This document shows, in pieces, positions 18,234-26,078 of a stretch of DNA of 35,339 nt. Both the position numbers and the translations under genes were made by a program. Position 1 is the first letter of the stretch. Every line of letters begins with the position of its first letter. This stretch comes from Prochlorococcus sp. scB241_528N17. GTDB taxonomy: Bacteria; Cyanobacteriota; Cyanobacteriia; PCC-6307; Cyanobiaceae. Where the stretch lies: contig JFLG01000065.1 in NCBI GenBank assembly GCA_000634735.1, positions 1 to 35,339 on the forward strand, given 5' to 3'. Under the pieces are notes generated by a model that was not told where the DNA came from, ran no database searches, and saw only the letters and a program-made list of their open reading frames with translations.

Positions 18234-19079
18234 TTGGATATAAACTCATTTAATTTTGTCGGCACAAATATTAGAAAAGCTGGTTTTTTAATTGTACTTT
18301 TTTATCTTCTTGTTGTTTTAATAATGAAATTTTTAGAGGTCAATAATTTTTTTGGCTATTCATTTTCAATGTTAAGCAATGATATCTTTGCCCCTCCTTC
18401 TCTTAATCATTTTTGTGGCACCGATAGATTAGGAAGAGATGTTTGCTTAAGAACTTTGCAAGGATCATCATTAGCGATAGAAGTTGTATTCTTAGCTATT
18501 CTTTTTTCATTAAGTTTGGGTTTGCCATTGGGATTATTAAGTGGATATTTTGGTGGTTTTTTTGATAAATCCTTATCACTAATAATGGATACTATTTTTT
18601 CAATACCTGTAATTTTGCTTTCAGTTGTTGTGGCTTTTGTATTGGGTAAGGGTATCCTTAACGCGGCTTTGGCATTGTGTATCGTTTACTCTCCTCAATA
18701 TTTTAGATTAATCAGAAATCAGACAATATTGGTTAAATCCGAAACTTATGTGGAGGCAGCTCAAGTTGCAGGAGCTGATGTTAAAAAAATTATTTTTAAA
18801 TATATTCTCCCAAATGTAATAACACCATTGCCTATTCTGCTTACCCTAAATGCTGCAGATGCTGTTTTGGTATTAGGAAGTTTAGGATTTTTAGGCCTTG
18901 GCGTTCCTGCAGATGTCCCAGAGTGGGGAAGTGATTTGAATCTGGCTCTTGCCGCTTTACCTACAGGTATCTGGTGGACGGCTTTGTTCCCAGGCTTGGC
19001 AATGTTTTTTTTAGTTTTAGGTCTTTCTTTTATAGGAGAGGACCTTGAAGAAATTTTTGATAGTCAAAATTCTGAATAA
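18234..19079 (+). CDS. ABC transporter permease, DppC/OppC type
   Basis: This 281-aa inner-membrane permease of the peptide/nickel ABC family has about six hydrophobic helices. HFCGTDRLGRDVCLRTLQGS is the characteristic segment before the core. The EAA loop YVEAAQVAGADVKKIIFKYILPN contacts the ATPase, and the C-terminal LGFLGLGVPADVPEWGSDL is typical of DppC/OppC. The start is TTG. No DppB/OppB permease, ATPase or binding protein lies beside it, so the rest of the transporter must be encoded elsewhere. The substrate is unknown. Confidence 0.9.
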   Translation: MDINSFNFVGTNIRKAGFLIVLFYLLVVLIMKFLEVNNFFGYSFSMLSNDIFAPPSLNHFCGTDRLGRDVCLRTLQGSSLAIEVVFLAILFSLSLGLPLGLLSGYFGGFFDKSLSLIMDTIFSIPVILLSVVVAFVLGKGILNAALALCIVYSPQYFRLIRNQTILVKSETYVEAAQVAGADVKKIIFKYILPNVITPLPILLTLNAADAVLVLGSLGFLGLGVPADVPEWGSDLNLALAALPTGIWWTALFPGLAMFFLVLGLSFIGEDLEEIFDSQNSE

Positions 19080-19081
19080 AT

Positions 19082-19753
19082 TTAGTTATCTGTAATAGGA
19101 TCAAGTTCTCCTTGGTCATTCAACTTTGGATATTCTTTAGCTGATTTTTTATACACCGCAGCTAATTCTGGGTAACACCATTCAAAAAGTGTTTTTTGAT
19201 ATTCATCCATATTTAAGCCTTCTCCATTAACGGGCAATATACCTTTATTTTTTCTTTGGCGAACAGCTTCAAATAATAATATAGAAGCAGCAACCGAAAC
19301 ATTCAGAGATTGAACCATACCTCTCATAGGTATAAAAATTGATTGATCAACCATTGATATAAGTTCATTACTTAGTCCCCATTTTTCTGCTCCTAAAACA
19401 AAACATGTATTTTGAGAATAATCAAAATTTCTATAATCTACTGATTCACTATTAAGAGTCGTTCCATATAATTTAAAACCCTTATTTTTTAAATCAGATA
19501 TTGCCTTGATAGTGTTTTCATGATTATTTAGTTTTACCCATTTTTGACTTCCTTGAGCAGTACTATTAAAAGTCTTAACGGCATTCGTTTTGCTAATAAA
19601 ATTTGCTTCGAAAACTCCTGCTGCATCACATGACCTTAATATCGCAGATAAATTATGTGGTTTATTGACATCCTCAACTAAAACAGTCAAGTTTTTCATT
19701 CTGCAATCTAAAACACTTTTGATTCGTTCAAATCTTCTTGGCAAAATTGACAT
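19082..19753 (-). CDS. trmH: tRNA (guanosine-2'-O-)-methyltransferase, SpoU/TrmH family
   Basis: A SPOUT-fold methyltransferase that methylates the 2'-OH of a guanosine, most likely G18 of tRNA. The three SpoU motifs are NLSAILRSCDAAGV (with the catalytic arginine), FVLGAEKWGLSNE and RGMVQSLNVSVAASILLFE. The N-terminal LPRRFERIKSVLDCRMKNL and a C-terminal extension match TrmH. At 223 aa the length is right. The start is ATG. It runs tail to tail with the permease gene, 2 bases apart. Confidence 0.9.
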   Translation of the reverse strand: MSILPRRFERIKSVLDCRMKNLTVLVEDVNKPHNLSAILRSCDAAGVFEANFISKTNAVKTFNSTAQGSQKWVKLNNHENTIKAISDLKNKGFKLYGTTLNSESVDYRNFDYSQNTCFVLGAEKWGLSNELISMVDQSIFIPMRGMVQSLNVSVAASILLFEAVRQRKNKGILPVNGEGLNMDEYQKTLFEWCYPELAAVYKKSAKEYPKLNDQGELDPITDN

Positions 19754-19849
19754 TTATAATTTTTTCACACTTTTAAATTATATTCAAAAAATATTGATTA
19801 CCTATTAAATCTCTTGGTTTATAATATTTTGGTAGTTTAAATTAACTCA

Positions 19850-20053
19850 ATGGCATACATAGAATGGGACTATACAGTAATAACAAGTATGGTAGAAAAA
19901 CAAGGGTGGGATTTACCTGATCGTGAATCGGAAGAATGGAATAAATTTAACGATGAATTAGGAGAAAAAATGAGAGGGGTTGGACTTATTTTTGAAAAAT
20001 ATTGTAAATTTATTCCTGATGTAGGAGAAGGAGTTCATCTTCTAGATGATTGA
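19850..20053 (+). CDS. Small conserved hypothetical protein (67 aa)
   Basis: I do not recognise this protein. It is acidic and soluble in look, with aromatic residues near the start (MAYIEWDYTVI), a Trp/Asp segment (GWDLPDRESEEWNKF) and a tail ending in GEGVHLLDD. There is no signal peptide, membrane helix or cysteine pair; one cysteine lies in EKYCKF. Codon use matches the genome. It is a single-gene unit divergent from trmH and is followed by a hairpin. Confidence 0.65.
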   Translation: MAYIEWDYTVITSMVEKQGWDLPDRESEEWNKFNDELGEKMRGVGLIFEKYCKFIPDVGEGVHLLDD

Positions 20054-20070
20054 TCATAAATAATTTTAAA

Positions 20071-20096
20071 CCATTGATGTATCCCTTAATCAATGG
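20071..20096 (+). terminator. Possible terminator hairpin
   Basis: An 8-bp perfect inverted repeat, CCATTGAT / ATCAATGG with a 10-base loop, begins 17 bases after the 67-aa gene. The downstream U-tract is weak (CTTATTAATTT), so it may be a weak terminator or an mRNA-stabilising hairpin. Confidence 0.45.
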
Positions 20097-20116
20097 CTTA
20101 TTAATTTATAAGATAA

Positions 20117-20122
20117 TATAAT
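20117..20122 (+). promoter_or_regulatory. Candidate -10 element of the photolyase operon
   Basis: TATAAT lies about 110 bases upstream of the DCC-oxidoreductase start. The predicted leader would contain the 12-base palindrome GCTTTATAAAGC (20153-20164) and an A8T7 tract. No -35 match is clear. Confidence 0.4.
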
Positions 20123-20230
20123 TTCACTAAATTAGAACTGGCAATTATTAAGGCTTTATAAAGCTTGCATTCAAAAAAAATTTTTTTATTCCACAAAAAA
20201 GTTATTTAATTTCTATATTTGAATAAAAAT

Positions 20231-20623
20231 ATGAAAAATAAATTAACCTTTTTATTCGACGGTGGTTGTCCACTTTGTTTGAGAGAAACAAATTTTCTTA
20301 AAAAAAGAGATACCTTAAATCAAATTGCATTTATAGATATTAATAGTAAGGATTATGATCGAAGACTTTTTAATGACATCTCATATTCAGAAGCTATGTC
20401 AAACCTGCATGGGATTATTGAAAATGGTGAAATTATTAGGGGACTAGATGTACTTGCATATTCTTATGAATTAGTTGGTTTAGGTTGGGTATATTATCCC
20501 TTGAAGATTAAGCTCTTATCTCCATTATTGAGATTGGTTTACAGATATTGGGCAAAATATAGACTTCAAATTACAGGTAGATCTGATATTGAAAAACTTT
20601 GCACCTCACAATGTGAACAATAA
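20231..20623 (+). CDS. DCC-family thiol-disulfide oxidoreductase (DUF393)
   Basis: A 130-aa thioredoxin-like protein whose start, KLTFLFDGGCPLCLRETNFL, holds the DxxCxxC signature: D10, C13 and C16. RGLDVLAYSYELVGLGW and a C-terminal amphipathic region also fit DUF393. The redox partner is unknown. I chose the ATG at 20231; a TTG four codons upstream (20219) is the alternative. The TIGR03643 gene starts 2 bases after its stop, so it is the first gene of a tightly packed cluster ending in the photolyase. Confidence 0.85.
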   Translation: MKNKLTFLFDGGCPLCLRETNFLKKRDTLNQIAFIDINSKDYDRRLFNDISYSEAMSNLHGIIENGEIIRGLDVLAYSYELVGLGWVYYPLKIKLLSPLLRLVYRYWAKYRLQITGRSDIEKLCTSQCEQ

Positions 20624-20625
20624 AT

Positions 20626-20862
20626 ATGGAAAGTATCGATATAGACAGAATAATAGAAATGTGTTGGGAAGATAGAACACCCTTTGAAGCTATCGAGTAT
20701 CAATTTGGTCTAAAAGAGGAAGATGCGATAAAAATTATGCGTCAAAATCTTAAACCCAAATCTTTCAAAGTTTGGAGAAAGAGAGTTTCGGGAAGAAATA
20801 CAAAACATATGGCCCTTAAAGATTCAACTAGATTTAAATCTACTCATAAAAGAAAATTATAA
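20626..20862 (+). CDS. TIGR03643/DUF2805 family small protein
   Basis: A 78-aa basic protein. Its sequence pattern IIEMCWEDRTPFEAIEYQFG, then KIMRQNLKPKSFKVWRKRV and GRNTKH, is the TIGR03643 signature. The first half looks like a helix-turn-helix and the second half is Lys/Arg-rich, suggesting nucleic-acid binding, but no function is established. It is packed between the DCC protein (2-base gap) and the DUF2256 gene (3-base gap). Family members are commonly neighbours of FeS-type photolyase/cryptochrome genes. Confidence 0.85.
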   Translation: MESIDIDRIIEMCWEDRTPFEAIEYQFGLKEEDAIKIMRQNLKPKSFKVWRKRVSGRNTKHMALKDSTRFKSTHKRKL

Positions 20863-20865
20863 ATT

Positions 20866-20997
20866 TTGAAAAATCTTTCTACTAAAACTTGTCCTGTTTG
20901 CAATAGGCCGTTTGAGTGGCGTAAAAAATGGAAAAACTGTTGGGAAGATGTTATCTACTGTTCAAAAAGATGCAGTAACAGGAAGTCGCAAAGATGA
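20866..20997 (+). CDS. DUF2256 zinc-ribbon mini-protein (43 aa)
   Basis: A very short gene starting at TTG ([12 protein letters not shown]). It encodes four cysteines in two CxxC-like knuckles: CPVC near residue 9 and CSKRC near residue 34, with [14 protein letters not shown] between them. This is the DUF2256 pattern, a putative zinc ribbon of unknown function. Its TGA overlaps the photolyase ATG in ATGA (20994-20997), so translation of the two is probably coupled. It lies 3 bases after the TIGR03643 gene. Confidence 0.85.
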   Translation: MKNLSTKTCPVCNRPFEWRKKWKNCWEDVIYCSKRCSNRKSQR

Positions 20998-22484
20998 AAC
21001 AAGTATCAATTATTTTTCCGAATCAACTTTTTAGAGAAAGCCCAATCTTAAAAATAAATTGTGAAGTTTTGATTTTGGAAGACTCATTATTTTTTGGAAA
21101 TGATAAATTTCATAAATTAATTAACCATAAAAATAAGTTAGTTTTTCATAGAGCATCTATGCTCGCTTATAAAAATTATTTAGAAATATCTGGCTTTAAA
21201 GTTTTATATATCGAAAACAAGAATAATGTTTCTACAGTTGATTACTTATCGGAATTTATTAAAAATAAATACCAGAAAATAAATCTCATTGACCCACATG
21301 ATTTTTTAATAATGAAGAGGATTAATAATTTTGTTGAAAGTAATAATTTAGCTTTAAATATTTTGCCTTCTCCTATGTTTATGAGCAGTGAAGATTTAAA
21401 AGATTTATTTCTATCAAATGCAAAAAAACCTCTTATGGGGAGATTTTATGAGAATCAAAGAAAGAGCCAAAAGATATTAGTTAATCATGATGATACACCT
21501 GAAGGTGGTAAATGGAGTTTCGATGAAATGAACAGAAAAAAATTACCCAAAAAAATAAATATACCTGATACACCTAAATTGCAAAAAAATAAATTTGTAG
21601 TTAATGCAGAAAGGTCATTAGCCAATTTTGATATTGAGTTTATTGGAGAAAGTAATAACTTTTTATATCCAACTAATTTTGAAGAGGCAGATGAATGGTT
21701 AAATGATTTTTTTAAACATAGATTTTTCTTATTTGGAGATTATGAGGATGCTATTTCTAAAGAAAATTCTTTTTTATGGCATAGTTTACTTTCTCCTCTT
21801 TTAAATAGCGGCTTATTAACCCCAGATGTAGTAGTAAATAAAGCATTACTTTTTGCAAAAAATAATAATGTTCCTATTAACTCTTTAGAGGGTTTTATTC
21901 GTCAAATTATTGGATGGAGAGAATTTATTTGCCTCGTCTATAAAAAGTATGGAACAAAGATGCGAAATAGTAATTTTTGGAATTTTGAAGATAAGCCAAT
22001 TCCAAAATCTTTTTATCAAGGAAATACAGGAATTGAACCAGTAGATGTTGTTATAAAAAATATTATTAAATTTGGTTATTGTCATCATATTGAGCGGCTA
22101 ATGATTGTTGGCAACTTTATGCTTTTATGTAGAATTCACCCCAACCAAGTTTATAAATGGTTTATGGAAATGTTTATTGATTCCTATGATTGGGTTATGG
22201 TCCCAAATGTTTACGGAATGAGTCAGTTTAGTGATGGTGGTATCTTTTCTACTAAGCCATATATATCAAGCTCTAATTATGTAAAAAAAATGTCTAATTT
22301 TAAAAGTGGTCCATGGTGTGAAATATGGGATGGTTTATTTTGGAAATTTATTAAAGATAATGAAAGCTTTTTTAGAAAGCAATATCGTCTGGCAATGTTA
22401 ACGAGAAATCTCGATAAAATGTCAGAGGAAAAATTAAATAATCACTTAAAAAAGGCCGATAAATTTTTAAGAGATATTCAATAA
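20994..22484 (+). CDS. Photolyase/cryptochrome of the prokaryotic (6-4) / FeS-BCP type, Fe-S ligands mostly missing
   Basis: A 496-aa flavoprotein family member, expected to repair UV (6-4) photoproducts with light or act as a photoreceptor. The N-terminal antenna-binding domain begins SIIFPNQLF. The C-terminal FAD-binding domain has [13 protein letters not shown], the active-site histidine pair in [10 protein letters not shown] (His364-365), and [20 protein letters not shown]. Family members carry four cysteines for a [4Fe-4S] cluster, one before the HH motif and three near the C-terminus (CxxC plus one). Here only one C-terminal cysteine (C442, [12 protein letters not shown]) remains and the CxxC is absent. 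The ATG start overlaps the DUF2256 stop. Enzyme versus sensor role cannot be told by eye. Confidence 0.88.
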   Translation: MKQVSIIFPNQLFRESPILKINCEVLILEDSLFFGNDKFHKLINHKNKLVFHRASMLAYKNYLEISGFKVLYIENKNNVSTVDYLSEFIKNKYQKINLIDPHDFLIMKRINNFVESNNLALNILPSPMFMSSEDLKDLFLSNAKKPLMGRFYENQRKSQKILVNHDDTPEGGKWSFDEMNRKKLPKKINIPDTPKLQKNKFVVNAERSLANFDIEFIGESNNFLYPTNFEEADEWLNDFFKHRFFLFGDYEDAISKENSFLWHSLLSPLLNSGLLTPDVVVNKALLFAKNNNVPINSLEGFIRQIIGWREFICLVYKKYGTKMRNSNFWNFEDKPIPKSFYQGNTGIEPVDVVIKNIIKFGYCHHIERLMIVGNFMLLCRIHPNQVYKWFMEMFIDSYDWVMVPNVYGMSQFSDGGIFSTKPYISSSNYVKKMSNFKSGPWCEIWDGLFWKFIKDNESFFRKQYRLAMLTRNLDKMSEEKLNNHLKKADKFLRDIQ

Positions 22485-22505
22485 ATTAAGAGTAATAACC
22501 TAAAC

Positions 22506-22534
22506 TTGTCTTTGAAAAATTAAAAGAATATTAT
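22506..22534 (+). promoter_or_regulatory. Candidate sigma-70 promoter for the 59-aa gene
   Basis: TTGTCT (22506-22511) and TATTAT (22529-22534) are separated by exactly 17 bases, in the gap after the photolyase gene. Initiation would fall near 22541, about 48 bases before the 59-aa start. Confidence 0.5.
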
Positions 22535-22588
22535 GTTATGAAGAAATATTAAGTACGGATGTTAAATTAGTAAAATTAGATTTATCTA

Positions 22589-22768
22589 ATGGAAATTGGA
22601 ACACTTTTTTTAAAAAGTAATTCGACGGGAATTATCACTTTTTCTGAATTAGATTGGATAACTAACCATCAATCTAATTTCACTAGGTTGGAGGAATCCA
22701 TAGCTATTAAATTAGGAAGAATGCTTGATGCAGGATCTATCAATATTGGCTGCCGTTTGAATTCCTGA
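22589..22768 (+). CDS. Small conserved-looking protein (59 aa)
   Basis: An ATG-started frame encoding MEIGTLFLKSNSTGIITFSE, then a mixed charged segment (ELDWITNHQSNF, RLEESIAIKLGRMLDAG) and a short end, INIGCRLNS. It has no membrane helix or known motif. The frame shows ordinary amino-acid composition, a promoter-like element upstream and no stronger frame on either strand, so I read it as a real small gene typical of marine picocyanobacteria. Function is unknown. It fills part of the 497-base gap between the photolyase gene and rsmB. Confidence 0.6.
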   Translation: MEIGTLFLKSNSTGIITFSELDWITNHQSNFTRLEESIAIKLGRMLDAGSINIGCRLNS

Positions 22769-22787
22769 ATAAGTTTTTATTTTAATA

Positions 22788-22930
22788 ATGAAGTATCAAA
22801 AAGAAAAAAAATATTTTTTCGGGAAAGAATCCATTCTTTAAATATCTTTCTTTTTTTAGGATTTAATCTTTCACTTATTTCTATCTTAGGTTTTATTTGG
22901 TTTAATTCTGCAATTGAAAAATTAGTTTAA
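22788..22930 (+). pseudogene. Tiny single-helix membrane protein, apparently frame-broken at an A-tract
   Basis: From the ATG at 22788 the frame reads MKYQKEKK and then stops early. The frame one base back encodes IFFRERIHSLNIFLFLGF, a hydrophobic helix and the end IWFNSAIEKLV before TAA at 22930. The two join through an eight-A tract at 22804-22811. One extra A, or a -1 ribosomal slip on A-AAA-AAA, would give a continuous 47-aa one-helix membrane protein. The downstream frame has no ATG, GTG or TTG of its own between the previous stop and the hydrophobic segment. It could be a decayed gene, a sequencing error or programmed frameshifting. Confidence 0.45.
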
Positions 22931-22981
22931 ATTTTTGAATTTTTTGTATATTAAAGTTATCTTTAAAAAATTAATTATATT

Positions 22982-24298
22982 TTGAGCATAGGATATTTAC
23001 AAAGAAAGGCAGCTTGGGAAATTTTATTAAAAGTTAGTGCTGGTGATTTTTCTGATCATGCTCTTGAAAAAGTTTTAAAAAATTATCAATTTAATCCTCT
23101 TGATATAGCTTTTATTACGGAATTATCTTTTGGATGCATAAGGTATAGAAAATTTCTTGATCTTTGGACGGATCATACATCAAAAATTACTCATAAAAAG
23201 CAGCCTCCAAAGTTAAGATGGCTTCTACATATAGGTTTGTATCAACTATTGAAAATGGATAAAATCCCATTTCCTGCTGCTATTTCTACCACTGTTGAAG
23301 TAGCTAAAAAAACAGATTTAAATGGTTTAGCGGGAACTGTAAATGCGATATTGAGAAATGCATCAAAAAAATTAGAACAAAAAATATTTCCGGAATTATC
23401 TTTTGATAGAAAAGAAAGAATTTCATATCTTGAATCATTTCCATTATGGCTTGTGAAGGATCTTTATGAATGGGTCGGCAATAGCGAGGGTGAAAATATC
23501 ATTAAGTCATTTAATAAAAAACCATCAATTGATTTGAGAATAAACCAATTAAAAACTAATTTAGATAACTTTTTGAAAGTACTGCATGAAAATAAAATTG
23601 ATGCTGAAATTATTAAAGATTTACATAATGGAATTACTTTAAAATCTAATCCAAGATCTATAAAAAATTTACCAGGATATAGTGATGGACTTTGGACAAT
23701 TCAAGATAGATCTTCTCAGTGGATAGCTCCTCTCTTAAATCCAAAAAAAGGTGAAAAGATTTTAGATGCTTGTGCAGCTCCAGGAAGTAAGTCTACCCAC
23801 CTTGCAGAATTAACAAATGATAGTGCTGAAATCATTGCCGTAGATAGATCAGCAAAAAGATTGAAAATACTGCAATCAAATTTAGAAAGGTTAAATTTGA
23901 AATCTGTTAATACCCTTAAGGCTGATGCGACGAGTTTGATTGAATTAAATCCTAAGTTTATATCTTATTTTGATAAGATTTTATTAGATGCTCCATGTTC
24001 AGGCATTGGAACTCTTTCCAGGAATCCAGATTCTAGATGGTCTTTAAGTAAAGAAAAAATAAAGTCTTTAACTTTATTACAGGAAAAACTTTTGGAAAGT
24101 ATTTTCCCTCTTTTGAAAAAAGATGGAACTTTAGTTTATTCAACTTGTACTATTTGTCCTGATGAAAATAATCTATTAATTGAACGATTTATTGAAAAAA
24201 ACAAAACTTTAAAATTGGTTAGCCAAAAGCAAATTTTACCTAGCTTGGATTATCCTGGTGATGGATTTTATTCTGCAATAATTTCTTATAAATCTTAA
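22982..24298 (+). CDS. rsmB: 16S rRNA (cytosine-967-C5)-methyltransferase
   Basis: RsmB (Sun/Fmu) methylates C967 of 16S rRNA. The 438-aa protein has an N-terminal NusB-like RNA-binding domain (RKAAWEILLKV, FITELSFGCIRYR, LAGTVNAILRNA). The Rossmann methyltransferase domain shows ILDACAAPGSKSTHLAEL for SAM binding, the catalytic DAPCSGIGTLSRNPD with the release cysteine, and YSTCTICPDEN with the nucleophilic cysteine. The start is TTG. It runs tail to tail with the PBP gene, 9 bases apart. Confidence 0.95.
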   Translation: MSIGYLQRKAAWEILLKVSAGDFSDHALEKVLKNYQFNPLDIAFITELSFGCIRYRKFLDLWTDHTSKITHKKQPPKLRWLLHIGLYQLLKMDKIPFPAAISTTVEVAKKTDLNGLAGTVNAILRNASKKLEQKIFPELSFDRKERISYLESFPLWLVKDLYEWVGNSEGENIIKSFNKKPSIDLRINQLKTNLDNFLKVLHENKIDAEIIKDLHNGITLKSNPRSIKNLPGYSDGLWTIQDRSSQWIAPLLNPKKGEKILDACAAPGSKSTHLAELTNDSAEIIAVDRSAKRLKILQSNLERLNLKSVNTLKADATSLIELNPKFISYFDKILLDAPCSGIGTLSRNPDSRWSLSKEKIKSLTLLQEKLLESIFPLLKKDGTLVYSTCTICPDENNLLIERFIEKNKTLKLVSQKQILPSLDYPGDGFYSAIISYKS

Positions 24299-24307
24299 AA
24301 ATATAAT

Positions 24308-26077
24308 TTATTTTTTAATTGGAATTTTATAAATTTCAGATGTGAACTTCTTCCATAAATAAGCTGCATCCCCACTAGATAATTCAGATTCCTTGTTATC
24401 GTCGTAACCTATCCAGATCCCTGTTGTAAGGTTATCAATGGAACCAATAAACCAGAGATCTTTATTTCCATCAGATGTTCCTGTTTTCCCATAAATTTTC
24501 TTTCCTTTTATAAAGGCTGCTTTTGAAGTTCCTTCTTTTACAGATTTTTCAAGAAGTTTTTTTATTTTCTTGTTTATTTTGTAATCTAATATTTTCTTGG
24601 AAATAGATTTATTTTCCCAAATAGGTTGTTTTTTAAATGATTCTATTTTTTCTATGATTTCAGGGCTTTGAATCTTCCCATTATTGTTTATTGCAGAATA
24701 TGCATTTGTGATGTTTAAAAGATTATCTCCGTAGGCGCCAATAGCTAAAGATGGGAATTCCTCAAACTCTTGCTTGTAACCTAGTCCAAATGAATTCGCT
24801 AAATGAATAATATTTTTTAAGCCGATTTTTTTTGTTATTGATATTGGAACGATATTTGATGAACTTTTAAATGATTCAACCAAAGATATTGAACCTCTAT
24901 AGTCTTCTGAAAAATTTTTTGGGCAATAACTTTCCCAGCATATTGGTAAGTCTTCAAATTTATCGCTTAATTTTATTCCTTCTATTAATGCAGCAGCATA
25001 AGGGATTATTTTAAAAGTAGAACCTAAAGGTCTTACAGATGAAATCACTCTATTGTATTCATTAATTGATGGATTTTTGCTGGTTACCATTGTCCTGATT
25101 AGTCCTGTGTTTGATTCGATAGATAACAGACCAAATTCAATTTCTTTAGGCCCTGCGTATCTTGATATTTTTTGACCCTTTTCTTGCCAATCTTTGTTAA
25201 TAGAAGATTTAATTCTTAAAAACTTATAATCATTTTTACTTCCAATTTTTTTATCTGTTTCCTGAAGAATAAAGTTTATTAGTAATTTATCATCTAAAAA
25301 ATTATTAGCTGTTTGATAATTTAACTTTATTTTTTCTTTAATAGCCTTATTCTTATTTGCAAGAGAAATATATCCATCAACATACATTGATTCAAGAACT
25401 TTATTTCTATTTTTAATAGCTAGTTCTAAATTCTGATAAGGTGAATAAATTGATGGAGCTGGAGCTAATCCTGCAATTAATGCGATCTCTGATAATGTCA
25501 ATTCTTCTATAAATTTTCCAAAATAAACTTGGGCAGCCTCGTCTACCCCGTATGCTCCTGATCCTAGATAAATATTATTTAAATATAATTTTAAAATTTG
25601 ATTTTTGTTGTATCTAAATTCAAGTATGAGTGATATAAATATTTCTTTGATTTTTCTTTGAAAACTTAAATTATTATTTAGAAAAATTAATCTAGCAACT
25701 TGTTGTGTAATCGTACTGCCTCCCTCTTTAACATAACCACTTCTAATATTTTGAATAAGGGCACGAGAAATACTTTTAAAATCTATTCCATTATGTTTAT
25801 AAAATCTTTTATCCTCAGAAGATATAAAAGAATGTTTAAGAAAAAATGGAATTTTTTGATAACTATTATCTATTTCAAATTTGCGGCTTAATTTGCTTAG
25901 TATCTTATTATCAGAAGATGATATTACATAAGAATAATTAGTTATCCGCGACCCTTTCTTTTTAGACACATCAAATTTTAATGTAGTAAATATGAAACTA
26001 AAAATATAAAAAGATATTCCAGAAAAAATTAATATTGGAATTATTAAAACAAAAGATTTGGATTTAATCTTTCGCAC
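24308..26077 (-). CDS. Class A penicillin-binding protein (bifunctional peptidoglycan synthase)
   Basis: A 589-aa membrane-anchored enzyme that polymerises glycan strands and cross-links peptides on the periplasmic side. A signal-anchor helix lies at about residues 9-31. The glycosyltransferase domain shows SSEDKRFYKHNGID (catalytic Glu88) and GGSTITQQVARL (119-130). The transpeptidase domain shows the active serine in STFK (353-356), SSN (406-408) and GKTGTSDG near the C-terminus. It is shorter than most PBP1-type enzymes. The GTG start lies 1 base after the chlG stop, so it is cotranscribed with chlG. Confidence 0.94.
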   Translation of the reverse strand: MRKIKSKSFVLIIPILIFSGISFYIFSFIFTTLKFDVSKKKGSRITNYSYVISSSDNKILSKLSRKFEIDNSYQKIPFFLKHSFISSEDKRFYKHNGIDFKSISRALIQNIRSGYVKEGGSTITQQVARLIFLNNNLSFQRKIKEIFISLILEFRYNKNQILKLYLNNIYLGSGAYGVDEAAQVYFGKFIEELTLSEIALIAGLAPAPSIYSPYQNLELAIKNRNKVLESMYVDGYISLANKNKAIKEKIKLNYQTANNFLDDKLLINFILQETDKKIGSKNDYKFLRIKSSINKDWQEKGQKISRYAGPKEIEFGLLSIESNTGLIRTMVTSKNPSINEYNRVISSVRPLGSTFKIIPYAAALIEGIKLSDKFEDLPICWESYCPKNFSEDYRGSISLVESFKSSSNIVPISITKKIGLKNIIHLANSFGLGYKQEFEEFPSLAIGAYGDNLLNITNAYSAINNNGKIQSPEIIEKIESFKKQPIWENKSISKKILDYKINKKIKKLLEKSVKEGTSKAAFIKGKKIYGKTGTSDGNKDLWFIGSIDNLTTGIWIGYDDNKESELSSGDAAYLWKKFTSEIYKIPIKK

Positions 26078-26078
26078 C

